Of a DNA stretch of 64,000 nt, positions 42,114 through 49,963 are shown piece after piece. Position 1 is the stretch's first letter. Every line of letters begins with the position of its first letter. The position numbers were made by a program, and so were the translations under genes. The DNA comes from Arcticibacter sp. Its GTDB lineage: Bacteria; Bacteroidota; Bacteroidia; 2-12-FULL-35-15. The notes below the pieces were generated by a model. The model did not search any database. It was given only the letters and a program-made list of their open reading frames with translations, and was not told where the DNA came from. The stretch is taken from NCBI GenBank assembly GCA_021155045.1, contig JAJNQB010000010.1, forward strand, positions 1 through 64,000, in the 5' to 3' direction.

Positions 42114-43079
42114 ATGATAATAGTAACAGGTGCAGCAGGTTTTATTGGTAGTTGTTTGGTAAGCAAGCTGAATTCGGAAGGGTTTAAGGACATTGTTATA
42201 GTAGATGACTTTAGTGATGTTACCAAAATGAAAAATTTGGAAGGAAAAACGTATTCTCAAAAAATTCATAGAGATGATTTTATTGATTGGCTAAAAATAA
42301 ATCAACGTTTGGTTCAATTTGTATTTCATATTGGAGCAAGAACCGATACTACGGAATTTAACAAAGAAATATTTGACAAATTAAATTTAAACTATACAAA
42401 AGATATTTGGAATATATGCGTTGAATTTGGATTGCCCCTCGTTTACGCATCTTCTGCTGCTACTTATGGTTTAGGAGAATTTGGTTATGATGATAATGAA
42501 GAAAATATTGAAAAATTAAAACCATTAAATCCTTACGGTGATTCAAAAAATGATTTTGATAAATGGGCTATCAAACAAGAACGCAAACCTTATTTTTGGG
42601 CAGGATTAAAATTTTTTAATGTTTATGGTCCAAATGAATACCACAAAGCACGAATGGCTTCTGTTATTTTTCATGCATTCAATCAAATACAAGAAAAAGG
42701 TAGCATGACTTTATTCCGTTCTCACAATCCTGATTTTAAAGATGGGGAACAATTAAGAGATTTTGTTTATGTAAAAGATGTGGTAGATGTTTGTTGTTTT
42801 TTACTTCACCATCGGAAGAATTCAGGAATATATAATTTAGGGTCTGGAAAAGCACGAACATTCTTAGATTTAGTAAATAATACTTTTTCTGCACTGGATA
42901 AAAAATCTGAAATTAAATTTATTGATACTCCTGCCGATATCCGCGATAAATATCAATATTTTACCGAAGCCAATATGAATAAATTAAAATCGATTGGTTA
43001 TTCTAAACCTTTTCATTCTTTAGACGAAGGAGTAAAAGATTATGTGAAAAATTATTTGGTAGGAGGGAAGTATTATTAG
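42114..43079 (+). CDS. hldD: ADP-L-glycero-D-manno-heptose 6-epimerase
   Basis: The protein has 321 aa. An extended SDR fold shows VTGAAGFIGS at residues 4-13, IGARTDTTE, ASSAATYG (catalytic Ser/Thr) and the NPYGDSKNDFD Tyr/Lys pair. The HHRKNSGIYNLGSGKARTF segment is characteristic of HldD/RfaD. It makes the heptose donor for the inner core of LPS, consistent with lpxK elsewhere in the window. The gene stands alone, with its own promoter and terminator. Confidence 0.95.
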   Translation: MIIVTGAAGFIGSCLVSKLNSEGFKDIVIVDDFSDVTKMKNLEGKTYSQKIHRDDFIDWLKINQRLVQFVFHIGARTDTTEFNKEIFDKLNLNYTKDIWNICVEFGLPLVYASSAATYGLGEFGYDDNEENIEKLKPLNPYGDSKNDFDKWAIKQERKPYFWAGLKFFNVYGPNEYHKARMASVIFHAFNQIQEKGSMTLFRSHNPDFKDGEQLRDFVYVKDVVDVCCFLLHHRKNSGIYNLGSGKARTFLDLVNNTFSALDKKSEIKFIDTPADIRDKYQYFTEANMNKLKSIGYSKPFHSLDEGVKDYVKNYLVGGKYY

Positions 43080-43103
43080 AAAAATGAATAACGATTAAAA
43101 GCC

Positions 43104-43133
43104 AAAAGAGCGATGAAATTTCATCGCTCTTTT
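43104..43133. terminator. bidirectional terminator, 30-bp perfect palindrome
   Basis: AAAAGAGCGATGAAA is followed directly by its reverse complement. The U-rich end on each strand makes it functional for hldD and for the convergent beta-flower gene. Confidence 0.92.
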
Positions 43134-43153
43134 AGCTTATTTTATTTATTTAA

Positions 43154-43561
43154 TTAGAATTTAAAGAAAAAGAACACTACTGCTGCCCATTCTTTTTTAA
43201 CTCCACTTGCATGCCCGATTGTGCTGTGGCTGCTGTTTTCTACCGTTCCGTTGTCTTTTATATATCCAATAGTGCTATGGCTGCTATTTTCAACGGTACC
43301 ATCACTTTTTACATATCCAACAGTTGAATGACTGGAGTTTTCAATTGTGCCATTTGATTTAATATATCCTATTGTACTGTGGCTAGCGTTTTCAATAGTA
43401 CCATCACTTTTTATATAACCTTTTGTGCTATGGCTAGAGTTTTCAATAGTACCATCAGCTTTTACATAACCAGTTGTAGAGTGGCTACCAGATTCAATTG
43501 TTTGAGATTTTGCAATGGTAAAAAAGCCAATTGCAGCAAAAGTTAAAATTAATTTTTTCAT
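43154..43561 (-). CDS. exported 5-fold beta-flower-type repeat protein
   Basis: The protein has 135 aa with a signal peptide ending near AKSQ. The mature part is five and a half repeats of 17 residues, consensus SSHSTxGYIKSDGTIEN, and a short hydrophobic end (EWAAVVFFFFKF). Each unit has one strand-turn-strand with an Asp/Asn-Gly turn, as in proteins annotated 5-fold beta-flower in Bacteroidota, a match made from memory. It probably forms a small toroidal or flower-shaped beta fold outside the inner membrane. Function is unknown. It is transcribed alone. A TACATTTA box at 43583-43590 (minus strand) is a likely promoter. Confidence 0.8.
   Translation of the reverse strand: MKKLILTFAAIGFFTIAKSQTIESGSHSTTGYVKADGTIENSSHSTKGYIKSDGTIENASHSTIGYIKSNGTIENSSHSTVGYVKSDGTVENSSHSTIGYIKDNGTVENSSHSTIGHASGVKKEWAAVVFFFFKF
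43208..43489 (-). repeat. tandem 51-bp coding repeats of the beta-flower protein
   Basis: Five full 17-codon units and one partial unit span residues 25-118. Units differ by a few substitutions only (K/I/V after ST, SD/SN/DN before GT). This regularity permits gain or loss of units by slippage. Confidence 0.9.
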
Positions 43562-43648
43562 AGTTTAGTTTTTTAGATTTGTTAAATGTAATAAAATAAA
43601 AGCAGATATAAAATTATACCAATGTGATTTATAAATTATGTCAATAAT

Positions 43649-45094
43649 CTAAAACCTTACACCCATCGTTAGCATAAAACTGGAGTTGCTATATTGATTT
43701 CTGTAAGTACTGTTTACAATTTGTGGGTCGTACAAATATCCATATTCAGTATATTTTGTAAGCACATAAGCAAAGTCAATAAAATAATTATCGCTTCTGT
43801 AGCCCAATCCTGCAGTGTAACTTGTGCGAGATGCATCTTTGTTTTCGCCAAATTTAAATGGACTGCCATACAATGCATAACCAACTCTGATTGCAAATGG
43901 ATCTAAACGAATTTCGCCTCCTAATCGAATATTGTTTGTGTTTGTATATTTTTTTCTGATAGAGGTATTTACTTCACTAAAAACATTTGGTCTTGAATAT
44001 AGTTGTGCATAACTGTAATCAACATGTTCGTATTCCGCATTTATTAATGCTATTTTATTTATAATAAAACCTACACTTCCAATTAATCTGTATGGAGTGG
44101 TAATGTTATAATCAAATATTCCTTGTTCTGATTTTTTTTCGTAACGTACCCCACCATCTAAATCTGATTTCATACTGCTATTGTATTCGTCCTTCATAGT
44201 AATAGAAGATGGTGTGTGTGCTGCAAAGCCAACTCTTAACCAATCAGCAGGCTTAACAATAATTCCAAGTTTAAGATTTACGCCTTTTCCAGTTGTTGTT
44301 AAATCATTAGATAATGCAAACGATTTAAAACCTGCAATGGTATCTTTTTCATCAATTTCTTCATACAAAGATTCTTCAACATACCTTGTTCTCACAAAAC
44401 CAATACTACCTCCAACAAACAACTTGCTTTTATAATTTCCACCAAAACTAATATCGGTTTCATACATTGAGCCTTTTGTTAAAACAGATTTTCTTTGTAA
44501 CTCACCATAATTTTTTATTACATGATTGTAAATATTTGTTCCGTTGGTATCTGGATTTATTAAAAATGTTTCCCAAGCCAAGCCAGTTGAAAATTGGTCG
44601 AAATCAGTATCAGGGTGACCGTTGGCGGAAGCTACATAAGAATCCAACAAAGAACTCGTTTTGTTATAACCTTCGGTGTAAATTCTATTGTGGAAATTAT
44701 TTGTTCTGTTATAAGTTAATCCAAAATTTACATTTTCCCAGCCATTATTATTTTCTTTCAATGGAATGGTAGCTACCAAACCAATGTGTCCAAAATTAAA
44801 ATTCAATTTACGGTCTTGTGAATTGGTGTTTAAGTATTCAGAATTTGTTGTTTGCGAAAAAATAGATGGGGTAAGAGATAGCTCTGTTTTTCTGAAAATA
44901 CCAATCCCAGCAGGATTAAATGTTAGCGTTGAAATATCACCGCCTAAAGCTCCCATGGAGCCAGCCATTGATGCAAATCGTGCCGTTCCTCCAAAAGTGA
45001 TTTGTGAGTAACGCATTGCATCAATATCATTTTGTGCTTTGATATTTGAACACACAAAACTTGATAAAATGGAAATAAAAAATATTTTTTTCAT
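43649..45094 (-). CDS. OmpP1/FadL-family outer membrane porin
   Basis: The protein has 481 aa with a signal peptide ending in IKAQ. It has the family N terminus, MRYSQITFGGTARFASMAGSMGALGGDISTLTFNPAG in parts, where the hatch-domain NPAG motif is visible. Alternating amphipathic strands follow and it ends in an aromatic residue after MTMGVRF, the outer-membrane insertion signal. It transports long-chain fatty acids or other hydrophobic compounds and could supply the fad pathway. It lies downstream of the Tyr/Asn-rich lipoprotein gene, from which a strong hairpin separates it. Confidence 0.92.
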   Translation of the reverse strand: MKKIFFISILSSFVCSNIKAQNDIDAMRYSQITFGGTARFASMAGSMGALGGDISTLTFNPAGIGIFRKTELSLTPSIFSQTTNSEYLNTNSQDRKLNFNFGHIGLVATIPLKENNNGWENVNFGLTYNRTNNFHNRIYTEGYNKTSSLLDSYVASANGHPDTDFDQFSTGLAWETFLINPDTNGTNIYNHVIKNYGELQRKSVLTKGSMYETDISFGGNYKSKLFVGGSIGFVRTRYVEESLYEEIDEKDTIAGFKSFALSNDLTTTGKGVNLKLGIIVKPADWLRVGFAAHTPSSITMKDEYNSSMKSDLDGGVRYEKKSEQGIFDYNITTPYRLIGSVGFIINKIALINAEYEHVDYSYAQLYSRPNVFSEVNTSIRKKYTNTNNIRLGGEIRLDPFAIRVGYALYGSPFKFGENKDASRTSYTAGLGYRSDNYFIDFAYVLTKYTEYGYLYDPQIVNSTYRNQYSNSSFMLTMGVRF

Positions 45095-45111
45095 TTTAAT
45101 ATGTGGTTTAA

Positions 45112-45139
45112 AAGTACACCGAAATAAATCGGTGTACTT
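45112..45139 (-). terminator. hairpin between the lipoprotein and porin genes
   Basis: An 11-bp perfect stem (AAGTACACCGA with TCGGTGTACTT) has a 6-nt loop. It follows the lipoprotein stop by about 10 nt on the minus strand. The poor U-run means it may attenuate rather than fully stop transcription. A TACTTTTA box at its end could serve the porin gene. Confidence 0.7.
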
Positions 45140-45148
45140 ATTATTTTA

Positions 45149-46393
45149 TTATTTTTTTCTTGGTTGAGGTGAAGGAGCAGGGCTCGAAGAGCCGCCACTG
45201 TTTCTTGGCGAAGGACTTGGAGCGGGGCTTACTTTAGGCGACTCATATTTAGGCGCTTCATTCCTTGGCTTAGCTGGTTCGTAAGTTGGCTTTGTTTTTT
45301 CGTACGAAGGTTTTGTTTTGTCTGAGTTATTATTAGGTTTTTCTTTTGTGTCCCAACTTGGTTTTGTTTCGTTGGTATTATTTGGTTTTGAATCTCCGTA
45401 ATTATAACTTGGTTTAGTAGTGTTTGAAGGTTTTGTATAATCATCTACTTGCTGATTCGTATTCGTATTGTTTGGTTTGTAAGCTGGGTTAGCTGTTGAG
45501 TTTTGATTGTATGGTTTTCCTGTGTTAATAGGTTTTGTTTTATAATCATCAACAGTAGTATTTAAAGCATAAGGATTATTATCTCTTCCTTTTGTTTCAG
45601 CAAATGGTTTCCCTGTTTCTTTTTCAACTGCATCCATGTATCTATGTGCAAGGCTTGGCTGAGAACTTGTTCGGCTATTTGAACCTGTAGTTTTGCGAGG
45701 ACCATAATAATAACTATTACCATCATAGGTATTAAAATAATAGTTGTTCCAATACCCTTGATTGTAACCATTCCAATAGCCTTGATTATAGCCATTCCAA
45801 TAACCCTGATTGTAGCCACTCATATAAGGATTGTAGGGGTTGTAACCATAAGGGTTATAGTATGGATTATTATATCCATAAGGGTTATACCAAGGGTCGT
45901 AACCCCATCCATAGTTTGAATACCATGAGTAACTTGGATAATAACAATAATTTACATAGCTCGGTCCCCAAAAATTATAACCCATGTAAACACTTGTCCC
46001 ATAGTTATATGGATTACCAGAGTACCAGTATGAATTAGTGTAATAGTTATCGTAATATCCATAACTACCCGTATAATTATGAAAACGTCTTATGCGGGTT
46101 GAATATTCATAATCGTAATAATCATCGTACTCAAAAGGAGTATCATCAACTACTACAGCTTGTTTTTTAGCTTGGTAATAATCGTCATTTGCCTGAGCTT
46201 CTTGCTCAGCACGTTTTGCAGCTTCGGCTCTCGCTTGTTCATCTGCAATTCTCCTTTTTTCTTTATCAGCTGCTGCATCTTTTGAAGAATAATAAATATC
46301 ATCTTCGTAAGACGTTTTTGTAAGTCCGATTGGAGTGTTACAAGCAACAAATGAAAAAACAATAAGAGTGAAAAAAACTAAATACGGTTTCAT
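45149..46393 (-). CDS. Tyr/Asn/Gly-rich lipoprotein
   Basis: The protein has 414 aa. A lipoprotein signal ends at FSFVAC with Cys18 as the lipid site. A charged Ala/Glu helical stretch (about 40-75) is followed by a region of about 150 residues extremely rich in Tyr, Asn, Gly and Trp (YYNPYGYNPYNPYMSG), with three exact GYNQGYWN repeats. The last 150 residues are Pro/Lys/Asn/Thr-rich and disordered (KPSYEKTKPTYEP, SPAPSPSPRNSGGSSSP). No enzyme domain is seen. Composition resembles sticky surface or amyloid-like matrix proteins. A structural envelope role is inference. Confidence 0.8.
   Translation of the reverse strand: MKPYLVFFTLIVFSFVACNTPIGLTKTSYEDDIYYSSKDAAADKEKRRIADEQARAEAAKRAEQEAQANDDYYQAKKQAVVVDDTPFEYDDYYDYEYSTRIRRFHNYTGSYGYYDNYYTNSYWYSGNPYNYGTSVYMGYNFWGPSYVNYCYYPSYSWYSNYGWGYDPWYNPYGYNNPYYNPYGYNPYNPYMSGYNQGYWNGYNQGYWNGYNQGYWNNYYFNTYDGNSYYYGPRKTTGSNSRTSSQPSLAHRYMDAVEKETGKPFAETKGRDNNPYALNTTVDDYKTKPINTGKPYNQNSTANPAYKPNNTNTNQQVDDYTKPSNTTKPSYNYGDSKPNNTNETKPSWDTKEKPNNNSDKTKPSYEKTKPTYEPAKPRNEAPKYESPKVSPAPSPSPRNSGGSSSPAPSPQPRKK
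45746..45817 (-). repeat. three 24-bp coding repeats
   Basis: Three consecutive copies encode GYNQGYWN. Synonymous differences between the copies show they are not fresh duplicates, so the peptide itself is under selection. Confidence 0.85.
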
Positions 46394-46474
46394 TATATAT
46401 GTTTTTAAATGAATGGGGATGCTGTGTAAATCAATTTATATTTATGTAAACTAAATTGGCAAAGTTTTATTTTC

Positions 46475-46482
46475 TATTTTTG
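46475..46482 (+). promoter_or_regulatory. -7 promoter box of proS
   Basis: TATTTTTG followed by CC fits the consensus. The leader to the ATG at 46538 is about 50 nt, longer than most here. No riboswitch or T-box fold is evident in it. Confidence 0.5.
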
Positions 46483-46537
46483 CCATTACATTTTACATGG
46501 TATAAATTTACAAATACTATACCACAAAACATAAATT

Positions 46538-48016
46538 ATGAGCAAGGAATTACCAACACGTGAGGCAAATTATTCGGAATGGTACAATGAATTAGTAGCA
46601 AAAGCAGATTTGGCAGAACATTCAGCAGTAAAGGGTTGTATGGTTATTAAGCCTTACGGTTATGCTATTTGGGAAAAAATGCAGCAAGCATTAGATAAAA
46701 TGTTTAAAGACACAGGTCATGTGAATGCTTATTTTCCATTGTTTGTGCCTAAAAGCTTATTTGAAGCGGAGGAAAAAAATGCGGAAGGATTTGCAAAGGA
46801 ATGTGCTGTTGTAACACATTATCGTTTAAAAACAGATCCAAATAATAAAGGGAAATTAATTGTTGATCCTGAAGCAAAACTTACAGAAGAATTAGTTGTT
46901 CGACCAACAAGTGAAGCAATTATTTGGAGCACCTATAAAGGCTGGATACAATCTTATCGTGATTTGCCAATTTTAATTAACCAATGGGCAAATGTGGTGC
47001 GATGGGAAATGCGTACACGTTTATTTTTAAGAACGGCTGAATTTCTTTGGCAAGAGGGTCATACGGCTCATTCTACAAAAGAAGAAGCAATTGTAGAGAC
47101 AGAAAGAATGTTAGATGTATATGCTGAATTTGCCGAAAAGTTTATGGCAGTACCAGTAATTAAAGGCTTAAAAACAGAAAACGAACGATTTGCCGGTGCT
47201 GAAGAAACATATTGTATTGAAGCAATGATGCAAGATGGAAAAGCATTGCAAGCAGGTACATCTCATTTTTTAGGGCAGAATTTTGCTAGAGCATTTGATG
47301 TAAAATTTGCAAACAAAGAAGGAAAACAAGATTTTGTTTGGGCAACATCTTGGGGTGTTTCTACGCGTTTAGTAGGAGCATTAATTATGTCGCATTCAGA
47401 TGATAAAGGACTTGTTTTACCTCCAAAATTAGCACCATTTCAAGTTGTTATTGTTCCTATTTACAAAGGAGAAGAACAATTGGCTCAAATTGATGAAGTG
47501 GCTAAAAAAATGAAAAAGGCAATGGAAGCAAAAGGCATTTCTGTTAAGTATGATAATAGAGACACACAACGTCCAGGTTGGAAATTTGCAGAATATGAAT
47601 TAAAAGGAGTTCCTGTTCGTATTGCTATTGGAGGAAGAGATTTAGAAAATGGAACTGTAGAAGTAGCAAGAAGAGATACAATGGAAAAAGAAACTTTGCA
47701 GCAAGCTGATATTGAAAATAAGGTAGAACATTTGTTGCAACAGATTCAAGAAAATCTTTATCAAAAAGCTTTAGCAATGAGAGAAACAAAAACGTATGTT
47801 GCTGATACTTATGATGAGTTTAAAAAAATCTTGGAAAAAACGCCAGGTTTTGTTTTGGCGCATTGGGATGGAACAAGTGAAACAGAACAAAAAATTAAAG
47901 AGGAAACAAAAGCAACTATTCGCTGTATCCCTTTAAAAAATAAACAAGAAGCAGGAAAATGTATTTTTACGGGTAATCCTTCTTCTCAAAGAGTTGTTTT
48001 TGCAAAAGCTTATTAA
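46538..48016 (+). CDS. proS: prolyl-tRNA synthetase (archaeal/eukaryotic type)
   Basis: The protein has 492 aa, the short type without the bacterial editing insertion. Class II motifs: VRPTSEAIIWSTYKGWI, then RTAEFLWQEGHTAH (motif 2) and ATSWGVSTRLVGALIMSHSD (motif 3). An anticodon-binding domain and a C-terminal extension end in FTGNPSSQRVVFAKAY. It charges tRNA-Pro. This type is normal in Bacteroidota. It is followed after 12 nt by an unknown gene. Confidence 0.97.
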   Translation: MSKELPTREANYSEWYNELVAKADLAEHSAVKGCMVIKPYGYAIWEKMQQALDKMFKDTGHVNAYFPLFVPKSLFEAEEKNAEGFAKECAVVTHYRLKTDPNNKGKLIVDPEAKLTEELVVRPTSEAIIWSTYKGWIQSYRDLPILINQWANVVRWEMRTRLFLRTAEFLWQEGHTAHSTKEEAIVETERMLDVYAEFAEKFMAVPVIKGLKTENERFAGAEETYCIEAMMQDGKALQAGTSHFLGQNFARAFDVKFANKEGKQDFVWATSWGVSTRLVGALIMSHSDDKGLVLPPKLAPFQVVIVPIYKGEEQLAQIDEVAKKMKKAMEAKGISVKYDNRDTQRPGWKFAEYELKGVPVRIAIGGRDLENGTVEVARRDTMEKETLQQADIENKVEHLLQQIQENLYQKALAMRETKTYVADTYDEFKKILEKTPGFVLAHWDGTSETEQKIKEETKATIRCIPLKNKQEAGKCIFTGNPSSQRVVFAKAY

Positions 48017-48028
48017 TACTTTAGCTAA

Positions 48029-48721
48029 ATGGAAAGTCAATCGCCCCGAGATTTAATCTTAAAAACTTTAAAAGAAAAATCTAGCTTAAAGCAAGATGTT
48101 TTTGCAAATACTTTTTCTGTTTTTAACTCTTTTAAAACAATAGCTAAAATTATGGCAATTGACTTGCAAAAGGAGGCAAAATCGATTGATAAACGATTGA
48201 TAATAGAATATAAAGACAAAGGAGAGTTTGAGTTTGAATTGCGAGTTGCCGGAGATTTGCTGATTTTTACGATGCATACTAATGTTTTTGAGTTTGATAA
48301 AAACCATTCTGTTTGGCGTAGTTCCTATCTCAAAAATGATTACACGCGCTCATATTGCGGAATAATCAATATTTTTAATTTTTTGACAGACTCTTTTAAA
48401 TACAATCGAGTAAATGACTTGGGATATGCAATCGGGCGTGTTTTTGTAAATAAAGAAAACCATTTTTTTGTTGAAGGGAAGCGTCAATTAGGCTTTTTAT
48501 ACAACGATTTTGTAAACGCAACAATAGATGAAAAATACATCAGAAACGTAGTAGAATCAGCCATTTTATACAGTTTAGAATTCGATTTATATACCCCTCC
48601 TTTTGATTCCATAAAAGAAATAAGCGTTTTAGATATGCAGCAAGCAACAGAGAGTATGCAAATCAAAACCGGCAAACGTTTAGGCTTTCGTTTTCAGGCA
48701 GATAGCGATGAAATAGAATGA
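48029..48721 (+). CDS. conserved-looking 230-aa protein of unknown function
   Basis: No family can be named. The protein is cytoplasmic, with no signal or transmembrane segment. It has an N-terminal helical part (RDLILKTLKEKSSLKQDVF), then a beta-rich core (RLIIEYKDKGEFEFELRVAGDLLIFTMH in parts, and NVFEFDKNHSVWRSSYL), and AIGRVFVNKENHFFVEGKRQLGFL. The end is acidic. It lies between proS and the tRNA-Glu/rpsT promoter, 12 nt after proS, so it probably shares the proS transcript. Confidence 0.75.
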   Translation: MESQSPRDLILKTLKEKSSLKQDVFANTFSVFNSFKTIAKIMAIDLQKEAKSIDKRLIIEYKDKGEFEFELRVAGDLLIFTMHTNVFEFDKNHSVWRSSYLKNDYTRSYCGIINIFNFLTDSFKYNRVNDLGYAIGRVFVNKENHFFVEGKRQLGFLYNDFVNATIDEKYIRNVVESAILYSLEFDLYTPPFDSIKEISVLDMQQATESMQIKTGKRLGFRFQADSDEIE

Positions 48722-48746
48722 TTTTAAGGAAAAAAGCATTAAAAAT

Positions 48747-48777
48747 TTTGCAGAAATAATTTTTTACTATACATTTG
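48747..48777 (+). promoter_or_regulatory. promoter of tRNA-Glu
   Basis: TTTG at 48747-48750 and TACATTTG at 48770-48777 are 19 nt apart, a full match to the Bacteroidota consensus. CACTCC follows. The mature tRNA starts 18 nt after the -7 box. Confidence 0.75.
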
Positions 48778-48794
48778 CACTCCCAAAAAATAAT

Positions 48795-48866
48795 GGCCCG
48801 TTCGTCTAGGGGTTAGGACGCCAGGTTTTCATCCTGGAAACAGGGGTTCGATTCCCCTACGGGCTA
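48795..48866 (+). tRNA. tRNA-Glu (anticodon TTC)
   Basis: A complete cloverleaf is seen: acceptor stem GGCCCGT with ACGGGCT (first pair G-U), D-loop with TAGGGGTTA, anticodon stem CCAGG/CCTGG with loop TTTTCAT giving anticodon TTC, and T-arm AGGGG-TTCGATT-CCCCT. The CCA end is not encoded and must be added. rpsT follows about 50 nt later and may share the transcript. Confidence 0.96.
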
Positions 48867-48917
48867 CAAAAAATGAATTAAACTTGTTGGCACAAGCCAG
48901 CATTAATAAATAAAAAG

Positions 48918-49175
48918 ATGGCAAACCATAAATCAAGTATCAAAAGAATTCGTTCTAACGATGCTAAACGTACAAGAAATCGTTACCAAGCTAAAACTAT
49001 GCGTAATGTAATTAAGGATTTAAGAAATGATGAATCTAAAAAATCAGCTTCTGAAAAACTTCCTAAAGTAATTGCTTTAGTTGATAAATTAGCTAAGAAA
49101 AACGTTATTCATAAAAATAAAGCTGCTAACTTAAAGTCAAAATTGACTAAAAAAGTTAATGCTTTAGCAAAATAA
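48918..49175 (+). CDS. rpsT: 30S ribosomal protein S20
   Basis: The protein has 85 aa and is very basic. The family signature MANHKSSIKRIRSNDAKR opens the protein, then TRNRYQAKTMRNVIK and the C-terminal IHKNKAANLKSKLTKKVNAL. It binds 16S rRNA. A stem-loop terminator follows after 27 nt. Confidence 0.97.
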   Translation: MANHKSSIKRIRSNDAKRTRNRYQAKTMRNVIKDLRNDESKKSASEKLPKVIALVDKLAKKNVIHKNKAANLKSKLTKKVNALAK

Positions 49176-49202
49176 AATTTAATTATTTTATTTGAAATAA
49201 AT

Positions 49203-49229
49203 AAAGGCTCTGCTTATTGCGGAGCCTTT
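49203..49229 (+). terminator. intrinsic terminator of rpsT
   Basis: An 11-bp stem with one GU pair (AAAGGCTCTGC with GCGGAGCCTTT) has a 5-nt loop and is followed by seven T. Confidence 0.92.
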
Positions 49230-49234
49230 TTTTA

Positions 49235-49242
49235 TATCTTTA
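49235..49242 (+). promoter_or_regulatory. candidate -7 box of radC
   Basis: TATCTTTA lies directly after the rpsT terminator and 13 nt before the radC ATG. The last base deviates from the consensus. Confidence 0.4.
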
Positions 49243-49255
49243 ACCGAACAAAAAA

Positions 49256-49954
49256 ATGGAAGTAGAAAAACAGTCGTTTGGAATAAAATCTTGGGCTGAA
49301 GATGATAGGCCAAGAGAAAAACTTTTACTCAAAGGTAGGCAAGTATTGTCTGATGCAGAGCTAATTGCAATCTTAATTGGTTCAGGAAATAGAGAAGAAA
49401 CAGCAGTTGAATTGTCGAAACGAATATTAGCAGATGTGTCCAACAATTTAAATGAATTAAGCAGGTTATCTGTGAATGATTTAATGAAATTTAAAGGAAT
49501 TGGCGAGGCAAAAGCTATTAGTATAGTTGCTGCACTTGAACTTGGAAGAAGAAGGAAAGAAACAGAAATTGTTAAACGAGAAAAAATAATTTCGAGTAAA
49601 TCGGCTTACGAATTTATGAAACCTATTTTTATGGATTTACCCCATGAGGAGTTTTGGTTGTTATTGCTTAATCGTTCGAATGCTATCATCAAGAAAGAAT
49701 TAATTAGCAGAGGTGGTGTTTCGGGTACAGTAGTAGATAGTAAAATTATTTTTAAAATAGCACTTGAAAATTTAGCAAGCTCAATTATGCTTTTTCATAA
49801 TCATCCTTCAGGAAATATAACACCAAGCAATGAAGATTTAAAAATAACAAAGAATATAAAAGAAAGCAGCAGAATAATGGATATTCAATTGTTAGACCAT
49901 ATAATTATTTCGGATAATGGCTATTATAGTTTTAACGATGAAGGAGTTTTGTAA
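49256..49954 (+). CDS. radC: RadC/JAB-domain DNA repair protein
   Basis: The protein has 232 aa. An N-terminal helix-hairpin-helix region (LMKFKGIGEAKAISIVAALELGRR in parts) is followed by the JAMM metal motif: Glu in the HEEFW region, then LFHNHPSGNITPSNEDLKIT with the two His and the Asp. RadC proteins carry the name for DNA repair, although the biochemical role is disputed. It begins a tight run of plus-strand genes up to 57028. wecB starts 9 nt downstream. Confidence 0.93.
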   Translation: MEVEKQSFGIKSWAEDDRPREKLLLKGRQVLSDAELIAILIGSGNREETAVELSKRILADVSNNLNELSRLSVNDLMKFKGIGEAKAISIVAALELGRRRKETEIVKREKIISSKSAYEFMKPIFMDLPHEEFWLLLLNRSNAIIKKELISRGGVSGTVVDSKIIFKIALENLASSIMLFHNHPSGNITPSNEDLKITKNIKESSRIMDIQLLDHIIISDNGYYSFNDEGVL

Positions 49955-49963
49955 ATAAAAAAT

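Noticed and set aside
44467..44772. Open frame antisense to the FadL-type porin
   Set aside because: No start context, no recognisable domain, and the opposite strand encodes a complete porin.
46394..46537. Riboswitch or T-box upstream of proS
   Set aside because: The 144-nt spacer is AT-rich with a promoter box but shows no specifier loop, antiterminator or other conserved fold.
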